DNA of 64,000 nt from Aquimarina rhabdastrellae (GCA_947387485.1 CANDNT010000008.1:1-64000), one strand, 5' to 3'; counted from the stretch's first letter, positions 20,661-31,456 are shown. Translations and numbers: made by a program. Notes: generated by a model from the sequence alone, not told the origin.

Positions 20661-20782
20661 ATCAACACCTTATAAAATTCCATTATTCCAATTTTATAAT
20701 ATTGGACTCCATTATTATAATCTAAAGCTCTTTTATCTAGTCTCTTTTTCATCTTGCATTGTAAATTTAAAATGTCATATTT
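20661..20782 (+). promoter_or_regulatory. Candidate operator between AraC gene and DJ-1 fusion gene
   Basis: TATAAAATT (20671-20679) and AATTTTATA (20690-20698) form a 9-bp inverted repeat with a 10-base spacer. The word CCATTATT occurs at 20680 and again at 20709, a 29-base direct repeat. AraC proteins usually bind direct repeats, so this is a plausible target. A near -7 box, TAAATTTA, lies about 20 bases before the ATG. Confidence 0.35.
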
Positions 20783-21889
20783 ATGAAACGTTTTCTAGGG
20801 CTTATTGCCTTTTTATGTATTACTCAATTTACCTTTTCACAATCCTCTGATAAGGATAAAATTACCGCAACATTAAATAATTATATTCAAGGAACTTCCT
20901 ATAGCAATCCATCTCAAATAAGTAAAGCTTTTCACGAAACGGCTAACCTATATCTATCTAAAAAAGATCAAGATCTTTGGATAGTTCCGTCTAAAGAATA
21001 TACCTCATGGTTTAAAAACACTGGAAAATTTACGGGTAGATTAGGTTCCATTATTGCTATAGATATCGAAAATGATATCGCTACAGCTAAAGCTGAAATT
21101 TTGATTCCAAAATCAGATCTTCGATTTATTGATTTATTCTTACTAAAGCGTTTTGATCAAGAATGGAAAATCATTAGTAAAACAGCTACTAGAACACCAT
21201 CAAACAAAAAAGGGAATCGCATTTTATTTATTGTTTCTAACAGTCGTTTTTATGGAGCTTCAACAATAAAAAATGGGAATAGTTTTTCTGAAATTGTTGA
21301 AGCTTATGATGTTTATCAAAATCATGGCTATACTATAGATTTTATGAGTCCACAAGGTGGTGCTGTTCCTCTAGTTTATATGAATATGTCTGATCCTATT
21401 CAAGAGCGTTATCTCTATGATGCTGATTTTATGTATCGTTTAAAGTATACCAAATCACCTCAAGAAATAGATGCTAAACAATATAAAGCCGTTTACTATG
21501 TAGGTGGTGGAGGTGTACTTTATGAAGTACCTGATCATGTCCCTTTACAAAATGTTGTTATGGATATTTATGAAAATCAAAACGGAATTATTTCTTCTGT
21601 TTGTCATGGATATGCCGGCATTACCAATCTTAAAACCAAAGATGGTCAATATCTAGTTAAAGGAAAACGTGTAAATGGTTACCCTCATGCTTTTGAAAAT
21701 CAAAAAAGACCTTATTATGCTCATTTTCCTTTTAACATACAACAAACCATTATAGATCATGGCGGAATCTACGAACGTGGTGAAAAGAATAAACCTTTTG
21801 TTATCGTGGATCAAAATTTGGTTACAGGTCAAAATTATTTATCTGCCTCTTTGGTCGCAAAAAAAGTTATCGAACTCATAGAGAAATAA
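20783..21889 (+). CDS. Exported fusion of NTF2-like (lumazine-binding-2) and DJ-1/PfpI domains
   Basis: Signal peptide 1-20 (ending TFSQS). Residues about 22-138 form a Lumazine_bd_2/SnoaL-like NTF2 fold (KITATLNNYIQGTSYSN, LFLLKRFDQEWKIISKTA). Residues about 145-365 form a DJ-1/PfpI domain (RILFIVSNSRFYG) with the nucleophile elbow SSVCHGYAG, Cys around residue 273. DJ-1-like proteins include glyoxalases, deglycases, proteases and chaperones; the catalytic Cys is kept, but the activity is not deducible. Periplasmic or outer-membrane location is inferred from the signal peptide. It sits right after an AraC-type regulator. Confidence 0.8.
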   Translation: MKRFLGLIAFLCITQFTFSQSSDKDKITATLNNYIQGTSYSNPSQISKAFHETANLYLSKKDQDLWIVPSKEYTSWFKNTGKFTGRLGSIIAIDIENDIATAKAEILIPKSDLRFIDLFLLKRFDQEWKIISKTATRTPSNKKGNRILFIVSNSRFYGASTIKNGNSFSEIVEAYDVYQNHGYTIDFMSPQGGAVPLVYMNMSDPIQERYLYDADFMYRLKYTKSPQEIDAKQYKAVYYVGGGGVLYEVPDHVPLQNVVMDIYENQNGIISSVCHGYAGITNLKTKDGQYLVKGKRVNGYPHAFENQKRPYYAHFPFNIQQTIIDHGGIYERGEKNKPFVIVDQNLVTGQNYLSASLVAKKVIELIEK

Positions 21890-21894
21890 TTATA

Positions 21895-21924
21895 TTAAAA
21901 AAGCTCCCCATAATGGGGAGCTTC
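21895..21924 (-). terminator. Strong terminator of the surface-protein operon
   Basis: AAGCTCCCCA (21901-21910) and TGGGGAGCTT (21914-21923) form a perfect 10-bp stem. On the minus strand it is followed by a T-run, making it the terminator of the giant gene. On the plus strand the flank is A-rich, so it may only pause transcripts of the convergent DJ-1 gene. Confidence 0.85.
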
Positions 21925-21955
21925 TGAAAAAACAACTTAAAAACAATTGGTCAGA

Positions 21956-24900
21956 CTATTTAATTACAAGTTTGCGTTGTAATGTTTTTGTAGGTGTAGT
22001 CATTTGGTATAAATAAATACCACTAGTTAAATTTTTACCTTTTGCTACTCCATTCCAATCAATTGTATGCTTAATATTTCCTTTTACCTTTTCTGCTACA
22101 AACGTATGTACTTTTTGTCCTAATACATTGTATAGACTAATATCTACAAATGTATCTTCTGGTACACTATACGTTATCATCGTTTGATCTACTAATGGGT
22201 TAGGTACGTTTTGTGATAACGTAAATCCTAATTGTGCAGGAGCAGAAGTGATATTCTTTGTAAAGCTTAATACATATGGATTCTTATCATTACCTAAGAT
22301 TTCATCTGCAACAAACGCTTCTTTATTATCTAATTCAAGAATTTCTTCACCGTTAAATAATTTAAAGTTTACTTCTCCTTCTGCTATTCCTCCTATACCT
22401 ATATAATAGTGGAATTGTCCATTACTAAATTCAGCTTTAGCAACACCTCTTACTTCATCATTGATAAAGGCTGCGATCATATAAGATTGACTTTCGTCTA
22501 AAGTATTTGATGCTAATACTCCATTTACATACATAAATGATGGATATGCATTAGGATTCATCTCCCATCCTATAGTTTTCGCCTTTTCTTTAAATGACAT
22601 TGCTGCTGTCATTTCTGAATTATTTACAGTTGATTTATTTAGGTTTGCCGCACTACTAGCGTCTGGTAATCCTCCTATAATTCCGCTATAATTCAATGTA
22701 CCATTATTCTTCGATCTATAAATATATCCTTGACCTGGAGTAAGATGTGTTAACGTACCTTTCCATCCTTCTTCGGTATATTGTGCATATAAATCTCTAC
22801 TTTGAATACGGTCATTTATGGCTACATCTTCAGATGTTAATGATCGTAATGCAAAACGGATACGTTGTAACTCATTAGGGTAGAAAGGCACTCCGTTAAT
22901 AACTCTATTTCCTACTATCTCTAAATCTGTTCCTATAGGTACTTGAATACCTGACACTAACAATGTTTTATTTGTAGCAGATACCGATTGAATTTCATAT
23001 ACTCTTCTTACATCAATTGCTGTAATGTTACCTTCTAATTCACCATCTGTATTCACTGTTAACTTTTTAGTTCTATCGATGCGATCAAAGATCATATCTC
23101 CTTCTGTTAACCCTTCTAATGATGTTAATGATAACTCAAATGATGTTTCATTATCACGCACATTAAAACTCACATCTTGGAAACCTGGTACAATATTAAT
23201 TCTACGTGTTAATTGCTCTCCTACTGTCATTGTTACTGGTGAATCGCTTCCTAATAATCCGTCTAATTCAAAATTATACGTTTCAATAATCCCTTGATAT
23301 TCTTCACATTCTGATGCATCCCAAACTCTAAAATTCAGTGCTCCAGTATCACCAATTTTCCCATAAACAAATAAGTTTACAAGCCCATTACTTTCTACAT
23401 GTGCACTACCTCGAATTTCTCCGTCAAGATATGCTACGATTTCATCTCTAGGATCTACAGATTGTATACCACCTATAATTACTTTACCAGTCATTACCAT
23501 ATTCCCAGAATAGACTCTACTATTAAATGAATAGTCTGGAGCAGCACATGTTACTTCTACCTCAACTGTAAATGTTTCTGTACCTAAACGTTCTCCTGTG
23601 TCTGCATTAAATGTTTCTATATTAACATTTGCTGTATGTATTCCAGCATTAAGATATGGTGCAATCTGGAATTCTAATTCTCTATTAGTTGTTCCTGCTG
23701 TTATAATATTCGTATCTTCTGGATCAGCACCATCTACAACAGTAATCCATCCTGGAAGACTTACAAATTTATAACTGATATCTGTTCCTCCTTCTTCATT
23801 TACTAAATCAATAGTATCAATTAAGGTTGATTCTCCTTGAGTCTGTTCAACACGAATGTTATTTTGACTCCATTGAATTGTATTTCTATTTATAATGAAA
23901 TCCCATGATACTCCTTGAATTAAATTTCCTTCTGGATCTTCTAACTTACGGTCATTTATCATTGCTGTAAGTTTAGCTCCTTCTAATTCTTGATTTGTTA
24001 ATACAGGTACTATATTTAATACTGTATTATTAACTGAAGCTGATAAAGTAAACTGTAATTCTTGTACCATTTTTGTAATATCTAATGGTGCCGCTACCTC
24101 TTCACCTATTACAAAATCCAATCCATTCTCTGTTGTACCAGTAGCTCTACCAGTAAAGTCTCTAATAGCCTCATCTTGCGCGCCATCTTCTCCCTCTGGA
24201 GCATTCTTATCAAAAACATAATATGCAAGAAGGTTAGTTTCATTTCCTATTAGTTGCTTATCCATATTCGAAGCTATCTCTAATACAGATCTAGCTTCTG
24301 TCCAGATACGTACTTCATCAAGTAACCCTACGTATGCATCTCCATTTACAGGTGTTGCAATTGTAATAGGCATTTCGTTTATCGTTAATCCATTATACAC
24401 TCCTGAACCAGCTGATGCTCCATTAAAATAAATTTGAATAGCATTTGCCCCATCATATATCGCTGTTATATGTGTCCAAGTAAATGGTTGTAACGCTATA
24501 GAAGACATTACTGTTTCATTAACTAATATTTTACCTGAAGGCATTAACTCAATTTTATAGTTATCTCCTTTTTTGATAATAGGTACGTTAGTTCCTCTTG
24601 GGCGTTTTGATGGATTCACCCACATTTCTATAGTATATGCACCTTCAAGATCAAATTGAGGTTGATGAGGAATTGTAACTTCATCATTAATTTCTGCAAA
24701 TTCTGCCGAAATTAAATCTCTAGGTGTTCCTCCTAATATACCACGTAGAGAAATATTACTACTTGTCGCTGTCACAGGATTAATAGCACTTGTAAATGTA
24801 GCTGAAATTGTTCCATCTGTTAAAACACCTCCTAGTACTGGATTTGTACTTACTACAGTTGGGGCCTGTCTTGCTATTCGTCCTTCTACATATGGTGTAG

Positions 24901-27900
24901 GATTCATTCTACTAGATGGTAATCCTGCTCCTCCATCATCACATACAGGTGTTACTCTAAAACTATATGTTCCATCTGGTAAAGAAGCTACATCTGCAGT
25001 ATATGTTATATATCCATCATTTTGAAGATTATCTTTTAATTCTTGTAATGATACAGATTTTAATATTCTAGGTGTATTATTCCCTTGAATTGCATACTCT
25101 AAATCTACCGTAAATCCTTCTGGAGCTGTATCATTAGCTACTTCTGGGATTCTAAATCTAAATTCAAGTTCATCATTATCTGTATTATTAACTACCCAGT
25201 CTTCTGCTGGTTGATCAGGTATAACCTCTTCTATACAAGCTCCACTAAAATGTGCTGAAACTTCTATTTCATGGAAAGGTACTACTCCTACTTCTTGATA
25301 TTCGTCTACACGATACGATGCATAATTAAATCCATCTTGTTCACACTCTGCATAAATTCTAATCTTGATATTTTCATATGAAATATCAGATGGGGCATCT
25401 GTTCCTTTCCCTATACGTAACTGTGCTGTAATCTCTTTACGAACTCCTGTATCTGAAGTTCCATCTGTTCCAAAGACAAACGGAGAAGATGTTGCTGGTT
25501 CAAAAATTGGAGATTCGTTTAATAATACAACTGCTCCTAAAGGATTGGACGCTCCATCCATTGCTACGATATATCGTTTTGGAGTAGCATCTGCTGCAAC
25601 TTGTGTATTACGTAATGTTAAATTATATAATAATGTTTCATCTCCTGTACCATATGCTACATTTCTGTCTACTTCGATTTCTACTCCCTGACGAGGAACA
25701 GTTCCTGATTCAAATGGGCAAGAACTTTGTCCTGAAGTTGTTAAGAACATCGGTGTATCATACAATGGATGTCTACGAGTAATAAAATCTATCTGATCTC
25801 CAGAATCATCATCTGTTACTGTAAAACTATCTGTTCTAGAATTAGACGTATTTGTACCATCACTACCTCCAACAGTTCCTGATATACCAAGTTCTGTTCT
25901 TAAAGAAAATCGTACTCCAAATATTTTATTCTCTGTACTAAATCCACCTGATATCCCGGTTGTAACAGAACCACTATTTTGTTCACTACTTCCTACTTCT
26001 CTATTAATATTATAGGTAACGGTTAATAGTGAACTTACTGATAATTCTCCATCTAGTTGTGTAACAGCATCTCCTAATCGATCATCTCCTTCTACTTTTA
26101 AATCTTTAGTAGTACTTGAGAACGTAGGTGCTTTACTAAAGTACTCTTCTTTTTCTTCTCTAGTTCTTCTAGATACTATTGTTTTCCATGTATTGATTTC
26201 ATATAGATATCCTCCTAACGTTTTATCTGTATTCTCATCTTCAATATCAATATTAAAACTTTCAATTGTACCATCAAGATCTAATGTATTACGTTCATCT
26301 ATGATGTTTTGAGTAGTTCCATTAAGTTCATCATATTTACGAATAGCTATACGTTGTAAATCTTTAATAATTTCATCTTCGATTTGTTGTCTTGTAAAAA
26401 CAAATGGAGTATGCTTATCTGCAGTTACTATAGTATCATTACGATCTATATCTGGGATACAATTTTTAACCTTAAGGTTACGTCCAGTACCAAACGTTAA
26501 TACTTGTGAGGTTCCTACAAATACATCTGCATCTTCACCTACATAATCATCTGCTGTAGGAGTACTTATACTTTGATTTAATGTAACTCCATAAGTATTA
26601 CCTGTAGTTCTACGATAAGTAGCACTAGTATTACTTCCGATTTCTGGATTAGCACTTGCTTCTACTATTTGTGTTGAAGTACCCACAGCCGTTCCTGCTC
26701 CAAGTGGTGCCGCTACTACTAAAGTCACCATTCTCGTATCTGTAGCAATACCTGCTGGAGTAGCTGTAAAACTTGCTGTTAGATCTGTTCCTCCTTCTAC
26801 AGTATTACTAAACGAATAACTTGATCCTCTTTCTAAAGTAGAAGAACTTCCATCTCCTGGTGGATCGTGTAAAATAAATCCAACAGTAGGACTTACTAAT
26901 GTAAAATCTGAATTCCCTCTTTGTGCCCCAGTTAAATATGCAACCTCATTTTCATTTTTACTTCTTCCATCATGTCCTACATCTATATTTAACTTTCTCA
27001 AATAATCTCCATCAAATTTTGGAGATCCTAAATTAACAACAAAGTTTGCTCTTCCTATTTCGTTTGTATGTGAATTGATGTTAGTTGTAATCATACTTCC
27101 TGCAAGATTTACATTAGCATTCTCTACAGGACATTTATTCTCTCCATAACGTTCAAATACTTCTACAGAAATTAATACTCCTTTACCAGCTTCAAGATTA
27201 TAAATACTTTCATCAGCTCCACATGTTGGATTAATTAAACGATTTTGCAATTCTGTATCTGTTAAAACTACTTCGTTCTCTACATCTTCTGCTGTATAAT
27301 TATAGAAAGTTGTTACTACTTCAAACTTATTTCTATATGAGAAATCAAAAGTTTTATTAGCTTCTCTAAGATCTATCGTAGACGATTGTATCAACCTTCC
27401 TGAGTTTTCATTTGTTATTTCAACTCTATATTGTCCAGGTAATAGATCGTTTACTGTGAAAATTGTACGATCTAAATTAAAGTGATTATCTGTAATCTCT
27501 ACTTCAAATTCTGGAAAAGCTATATCTGTACGAACAATTTTCCCACTCCATTTTCCTACACCATTATCACATGGTACTACTATATTACCTATAAAAGATC
27601 TTCTTGATAAATTTTCAAAATTTAAACTTGAAATTGCTTCTAGCACAGGAAATCCATAAGTATCACTATCTTCTTCCCCTTCAGGGATATATCTTTCATT
27701 AAGTACTTTATATTCAAATTTGAAAGCTCTTGTATAAGCTACTGTAGATTTTGTAAATGATGCTCCACCTTCAAGCTGTAAAAATAAATTTTCTGTTGTA
27801 GTTGAGTCTACAGCTAAATTAAGTACTCTAGTTCCTCTTAAATGTTCAAATGTATAAGATAAGTTTAAATGTTCTTTGTCCTTTTCTATTACACGTCCTC

Positions 27901-30856
27901 TTCTGATATCTCTCAATTCATCTGCTGTATATGCTTCTGTTCTATATTCCAAAATATCAAGATTAGCTCTTGAAAAATTCACTAATGGATTTTCTAGATC
28001 ATCTGTATGCTTTGCTCCTACGTATATTTTATCATCAATAGCTAACCCTGCCGATAAAACATCTGATCGATAATCTCCATTTACATATAAAGCTATTGTT
28101 GTATTTTTAGGATCAACTGTTAATGCAAAAAAGTCATATTCTGCTTGATTAGGGTCGATTATAGTTGATAAAGTCGTATCTGTTCCATTAAGTACAACTT
28201 GTAATCTATTATTATCTCGTAACTCAAGAACTAACTCTCCCCATTGTAAAATAGTTTGAACTGCTGGTATTGATACATTTGAATCTACTTCTATATCTGG
28301 ATTAATAAATCCAGACCAAGTAAATGCTTGCGTGTTATCAATCGTTAATCTTTTACTAGATACTGCATATCCTGTTTCTCCATCAAAATCTAAGCTTGTT
28401 TTATCTAAAGAATCTTGATTTGAATCGATATCATCCTCGCTTACTGCTACTTGTGGAGCTACTCCAATAGTATGATTTCCTGGTGAAGCTGTAATCACAT
28501 AAACTCCATCATTATTTGTAGTCACTTTTGCGTCTGGAGAAGTTGAGTTTACAACTGTTCCGTCTAATACTATACCTGTTCCTATTAATGTAGGATATTC
28601 TGCATATCCATCTTCTTCTGATGTATCTGGAACTCTATATACAATTCTACCTGATATAGGTAATGCAGAAACATCTGTAAAATCCGCTTGAACTGAATTT
28701 GGTTGTAATACTCTATCCACATCAACTACACGATCTTCTGGCATAAAAGAATGGTTAGGTTTTGATGGCCTAATTCTATATTCAAAAGCATTTCCTATAC
28801 TACTAGAATTCTGTCTTCCTGAATTAAGTGATACAAAATTATACCTACCATCTTTATCTGTATACGTTCCATAAGTGATCTTAGGTTGTTCTGACGCTTC
28901 TAAATGTGTTAACTCAGACGTACTTATTCCTACTAATCTACCTCTAGTACTCGGTGCTTGATTATAAATACGATTTGTATCATCAAGATCTAATCGGTAA
29001 TACGCCATTAAGTTCTCTGCTTCCTGCCCTTGATCTCCTCTACCAGCTATAATATGATTTGCATATCTGATTATATCTAGAGTTGTACGTTCTTCTTTCC
29101 AAATACGGATTTCGTCTATTTGATATTTTTGATTCACCTCTTCATTGAATGAAAATGAAGCTGTATTCCTTAAATCAACAGTAAACGGTGCTGTAACAGT
29201 TTCATTAGGCTTTACCTCTGTCTCTGCTCCTGTAGGTTTAATACCTCCATCAATATATATTTTTCCTCCGTTAGGTCCATATACAAATGCATAATGGTGC
29301 CAATCAGTATTATCTACATCTTTATCAATTATATTTCCATCTTCATCTCTTTCTATAATTCGTGTTGCTGCGATATATTCGTTATCATCTAATTGAATAT
29401 TGATTCCGTTTTGATCCATATGGATTTCTGCAGCACCTAATTTAAAAATCGTATTATCTGCTCTAGGAGTTTCAGGTGTTTTATACCAGAATTCTATCAT
29501 TCCTGTATAGTTTGCTCTACGAAAATCTTCTACTTCATTAATTATAATTGGACTAGATTCTGTTGTAAATTCTAATGCGCTTCCTGGATTATCACCATTA
29601 ACTGGTATTGCTTCTACTAATGCTGTTTGGGTAGCTACATCAAGTGCTGTTTTAATTGTCCCATTTACTTCTCCATTTGCAAATACAAATCCTACATCTT
29701 GACCTGAGTTTCCTCTTACATTATCTTCTTTGATTGCTTGTACTGTATACTCATATAACTCATTAGGTAAAATATCTTGATCAAAAACACGTATATATTC
29801 TGATACAATATTATTGGCTACATCAGATTTTGTTTCTATCTCAATAGGTTCTCCTACTTCTTGTACATTTTTACGTAAAATTCTATATGCAATTGCACCT
29901 TTAATATGTGGCCATCTCAATTCTACTCCATTACGTCCACCAGAAATTCTAGCGTCTAATCCATTTCCATCTGAAGCTACTAATAAGATATCCGCCAACT
30001 CATAAATTGGATGTTCTGCATCGTTACGTAATTCGGCAAAACGTTTTCCTCCTACGTAGTTACTAGTTATAAAACTTTCTACTGTAGAGATTTCTTCTCT
30101 ATCTAAAGCTGTCAAAGCATTTTTCCATGACGTATTTTCTAATGCTGGTAGATTTGCTACTACAGCCTCTTCAAACACATCATTTACATATGCAATGACT
30201 AATCCTTGACTATAAAATCCTTCTAGAGATGTAGTCGTTTCGTTAAATAACGAGCGGTAATGCATTTCTTCAATTTGTGCTCTAGTCCTTGCTTTATTCC
30301 ATGCTCTATATTCTGCAACAAATAATTGATCTTGAGGATCGATTGTCATGTATAAAAACTCTGGAGCTATTGAAGCATACTGAATTAATGAACGTTCTAC
30401 TCCATCAATATATACACGTACATTATTTGCTGTTGTATTAAATACTAAAGCAAAATGATGCCAGGTATCATTAAATAATTGATCTTGTCCATTTAATTCT
30501 ATAAGATTAACAGCTTCTCCTACTGTCACATTTACGTGTGAAGCACTTACAGCTACACTAAACTCATCTGAACCTGTAAGTAAATTTGACAATGTCCATG
30601 GCGCATAGCTAGGTCTAGCTGCGTGTGGTTCTTTTGCTGCTTTTGCCCAAAATTCTATCGTCGCCTTTCCTGTTTCTCCAGTTTGGATAAGGTCTGCATC
30701 AAGTCTAGTTTGTGTATCAAAATGACTAGTGTAATTATTAGCTCCTCTTATCTGTAGTACTGCAGGTCTATTGCTTTGTGCAATACCAGTCATCACAGTA
30801 CTAAACACTATCCAGATAAGTGCCTTATTAAGGATATTAAGTATAGTATTTTTCAT
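21956..30856 (-). CDS. Giant LamG-domain surface protein with T9SS type A sorting domain
   Basis: About 2966 residues, chosen from the ATG followed by KNTILNILNKALIW, whose hydrophobic segment ends ITGIAQS (signal peptide); an ATG 24 bases upstream overlaps the preceding gene. Four LamG-like jellyroll domains are visible (about 45-190, 420-600, 820-970, 2050-2200), each with FxxWxH(Y/F/I)A-type strands and a DE(V/I)RIW-like strand or variant. An FN3-like domain lies near 300-390 and CarboxypepD_reg/SdrD-type segments near 655-700 and 755-805 (TDKDGRYNFVSLN, NNDGVYVITASPGNHTIGV). A long beta-rich middle follows, then Ig-like repeats. The C-terminus is a type A T9SS signal (FTLSQNVPNPLVDQT, DISLYNVLGQKV, GIYLYQM, RKLVIK). 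Probably a T9SS-exported surface adhesin or glycan binder; the ligand is unknown. Last gene of a four-gene operon. Confidence 0.85.
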   Translation of the reverse strand: MKNTILNILNKALIWIVFSTVMTGIAQSNRPAVLQIRGANNYTSHFDTQTRLDADLIQTGETGKATIEFWAKAAKEPHAARPSYAPWTLSNLLTGSDEFSVAVSASHVNVTVGEAVNLIELNGQDQLFNDTWHHFALVFNTTANNVRVYIDGVERSLIQYASIAPEFLYMTIDPQDQLFVAEYRAWNKARTRAQIEEMHYRSLFNETTTSLEGFYSQGLVIAYVNDVFEEAVVANLPALENTSWKNALTALDREEISTVESFITSNYVGGKRFAELRNDAEHPIYELADILLVASDGNGLDARISGGRNGVELRWPHIKGAIAYRILRKNVQEVGEPIEIETKSDVANNIVSEYIRVFDQDILPNELYEYTVQAIKEDNVRGNSGQDVGFVFANGEVNGTIKTALDVATQTALVEAIPVNGDNPGSALEFTTESSPIIINEVEDFRRANYTGMIEFWYKTPETPRADNTIFKLGAAEIHMDQNGINIQLDDNEYIAATRIIERDEDGNIIDKDVDNTDWHHYAFVYGPNGGKIYIDGGIKPTGAETEVKPNETVTAPFTVDLRNTASFSFNEEVNQKYQIDEIRIWKEERTTLDIIRYANHIIAGRGDQGQEAENLMAYYRLDLDDTNRIYNQAPSTRGRLVGISTSELTHLEASEQPKITYGTYTDKDGRYNFVSLNSGRQNSSSIGNAFEYRIRPSKPNHSFMPEDRVVDVDRVLQPNSVQADFTDVSALPISGRIVYRVPDTSEEDGYAEYPTLIGTGIVLDGTVVNSTSPDAKVTTNNDGVYVITASPGNHTIGVAPQVAVSEDDIDSNQDSLDKTSLDFDGETGYAVSSKRLTIDNTQAFTWSGFINPDIEVDSNVSIPAVQTILQWGELVLELRDNNRLQVVLNGTDTTLSTIIDPNQAEYDFFALTVDPKNTTIALYVNGDYRSDVLSAGLAIDDKIYVGAKHTDDLENPLVNFSRANLDILEYRTEAYTADELRDIRRGRVIEKDKEHLNLSYTFEHLRGTRVLNLAVDSTTTENLFLQLEGGASFTKSTVAYTRAFKFEYKVLNERYIPEGEEDSDTYGFPVLEAISSLNFENLSRRSFIGNIVVPCDNGVGKWSGKIVRTDIAFPEFEVEITDNHFNLDRTIFTVNDLLPGQYRVEITNENSGRLIQSSTIDLREANKTFDFSYRNKFEVVTTFYNYTAEDVENEVVLTDTELQNRLINPTCGADESIYNLEAGKGVLISVEVFERYGENKCPVENANVNLAGSMITTNINSHTNEIGRANFVVNLGSPKFDGDYLRKLNIDVGHDGRSKNENEVAYLTGAQRGNSDFTLVSPTVGFILHDPPGDGSSSTLERGSSYSFSNTVEGGTDLTASFTATPAGIATDTRMVTLVVAAPLGAGTAVGTSTQIVEASANPEIGSNTSATYRRTTGNTYGVTLNQSISTPTADDYVGEDADVFVGTSQVLTFGTGRNLKVKNCIPDIDRNDTIVTADKHTPFVFTRQQIEDEIIKDLQRIAIRKYDELNGTTQNIIDERNTLDLDGTIESFNIDIEDENTDKTLGGYLYEINTWKTIVSRRTREEKEEYFSKAPTFSSTTKDLKVEGDDRLGDAVTQLDGELSVSSLLTVTYNINREVGSSEQNSGSVTTGISGGFSTENKIFGVRFSLRTELGISGTVGGSDGTNTSNSRTDSFTVTDDDSGDQIDFITRRHPLYDTPMFLTTSGQSSCPFESGTVPRQGVEIEVDRNVAYGTGDETLLYNLTLRNTQVAADATPKRYIVAMDGASNPLGAVVLLNESPIFEPATSSPFVFGTDGTSDTGVRKEITAQLRIGKGTDAPSDISYENIKIRIYAECEQDGFNYASYRVDEYQEVGVVPFHEIEVSAHFSGACIEEVIPDQPAEDWVVNNTDNDELEFRFRIPEVANDTAPEGFTVDLEYAIQGNNTPRILKSVSLQELKDNLQNDGYITYTADVASLPDGTYSFRVTPVCDDGGAGLPSSRMNPTPYVEGRIARQAPTVVSTNPVLGGVLTDGTISATFTSAINPVTATSSNISLRGILGGTPRDLISAEFAEINDEVTIPHQPQFDLEGAYTIEMWVNPSKRPRGTNVPIIKKGDNYKIELMPSGKILVNETVMSSIALQPFTWTHITAIYDGANAIQIYFNGASAGSGVYNGLTINEMPITIATPVNGDAYVGLLDEVRIWTEARSVLEIASNMDKQLIGNETNLLAYYVFDKNAPEGEDGAQDEAIRDFTGRATGTTENGLDFVIGEEVAAPLDITKMVQELQFTLSASVNNTVLNIVPVLTNQELEGAKLTAMINDRKLEDPEGNLIQGVSWDFIINRNTIQWSQNNIRVEQTQGESTLIDTIDLVNEEGGTDISYKFVSLPGWITVVDGADPEDTNIITAGTTNRELEFQIAPYLNAGIHTANVNIETFNADTGERLGTETFTVEVEVTCAAPDYSFNSRVYSGNMVMTGKVIIGGIQSVDPRDEIVAYLDGEIRGSAHVESNGLVNLFVYGKIGDTGALNFRVWDASECEEYQGIIETYNFELDGLLGSDSPVTMTVGEQLTRRINIVPGFQDVSFNVRDNETSFELSLTSLEGLTEGDMIFDRIDRTKKLTVNTDGELEGNITAIDVRRVYEIQSVSATNKTLLVSGIQVPIGTDLEIVGNRVINGVPFYPNELQRIRFALRSLTSEDVAINDRIQSRDLYAQYTEEGWKGTLTHLTPGQGYIYRSKNNGTLNYSGIIGGLPDASSAANLNKSTVNNSEMTAAMSFKEKAKTIGWEMNPNAYPSFMYVNGVLASNTLDESQSYMIAAFINDEVRGVAKAEFSNGQFHYYIGIGGIAEGEVNFKLFNGEEILELDNKEAFVADEILGNDKNPYVLSFTKNITSAPAQLGFTLSQNVPNPLVDQTMITYSVPEDTFVDISLYNVLGQKVHTFVAEKVKGNIKHTIDWNGVAKGKNLTSGIYLYQMTTPTKTLQRKLVIK

Positions 30857-30869
30857 AGATTTTCTTTTT

Positions 30870-31442
30870 TTAGAATACATTAGTTACACGTTGAATAGTG
30901 AATCTATATGTATCACTGATATTACCTCCATTACCGATAGGATTACCCGAAGTGGTGCTATAACCTACCGAGTAAGCATCTCCTGTAGGGAATAATCCTA
31001 TGCCATGTTTATCAATTCCATCTGCCTGAATTACAACTTCATCTGAATTATTTCCTGCAAATCCTATTTCCCATGTAAATAATTCTAAGTCGTTTGTATC
31101 TGTAATTGGACTAAATACCAATTCGTTTGTACTGTTATTGCTTGCTCCAGATTTGCGTTTTAGAAAATAATTTTTCTTTTTGGCTGAAGCTATCAATACT
31201 TTACCTGTACTAGTTCTTTTAAGTATGAATGCTTGTAAAAATCCATCTCTACCATTAAAAGTTTCATTTGAGATTTTTACTGCATTTGCTTTGTTTGAAC
31301 TCAAATCGTGGTGCAAAACCATCTTATTCCCATTATTATCAAGCCTTTTACTCACAAAACGAAATAACTGCGTATCTTGAGCTTGGGACATACCTATGGC
31401 TGCCATGCATAAAACTATGCACAGAAATATCTTATTTTTCAT
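30870..31442 (-). CDS. Small secreted protein, possibly beta-trefoil, 190 aa
   Basis: Signal peptide of about 21 residues ending MSQAQ, then about 168 residues of beta-rich sequence with three roughly similar blocks (LFRFVSKRLDNNGNKMVLHH, KKNYFLKRKSGASNNST, DTYRFTIQRV). This spacing is suggestive of a trefoil or fascin/ricin-like lectin fold, but no family signature is certain. No T9SS sorting domain is present, so the mature protein is probably periplasmic or outer-membrane associated. It sits between the fibre-like paralogues and the giant LamG gene with 13-14 bases on each side, so it is very likely co-transcribed and perhaps part of the same surface structure. Confidence 0.65.
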   Translation of the reverse strand: MKNKIFLCIVLCMAAIGMSQAQDTQLFRFVSKRLDNNGNKMVLHHDLSSNKANAVKISNETFNGRDGFLQAFILKRTSTGKVLIASAKKKNYFLKRKSGASNNSTNELVFSPITDTNDLELFTWEIGFAGNNSDEVVIQADGIDKHGIGLFPTGDAYSVGYSTTSGNPIGNGGNISDTYRFTIQRVTNVF

Positions 31443-31456
31443 ATGTGTCTAGGAAT

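Noticed and set aside
22000..30900. Several plus-strand ORFs inside the giant LamG gene (e.g. 25365-25691, 23025-23297)
   Set aside because: They are antisense shadows of a long, domain-rich coding frame and show no family features or start signals.
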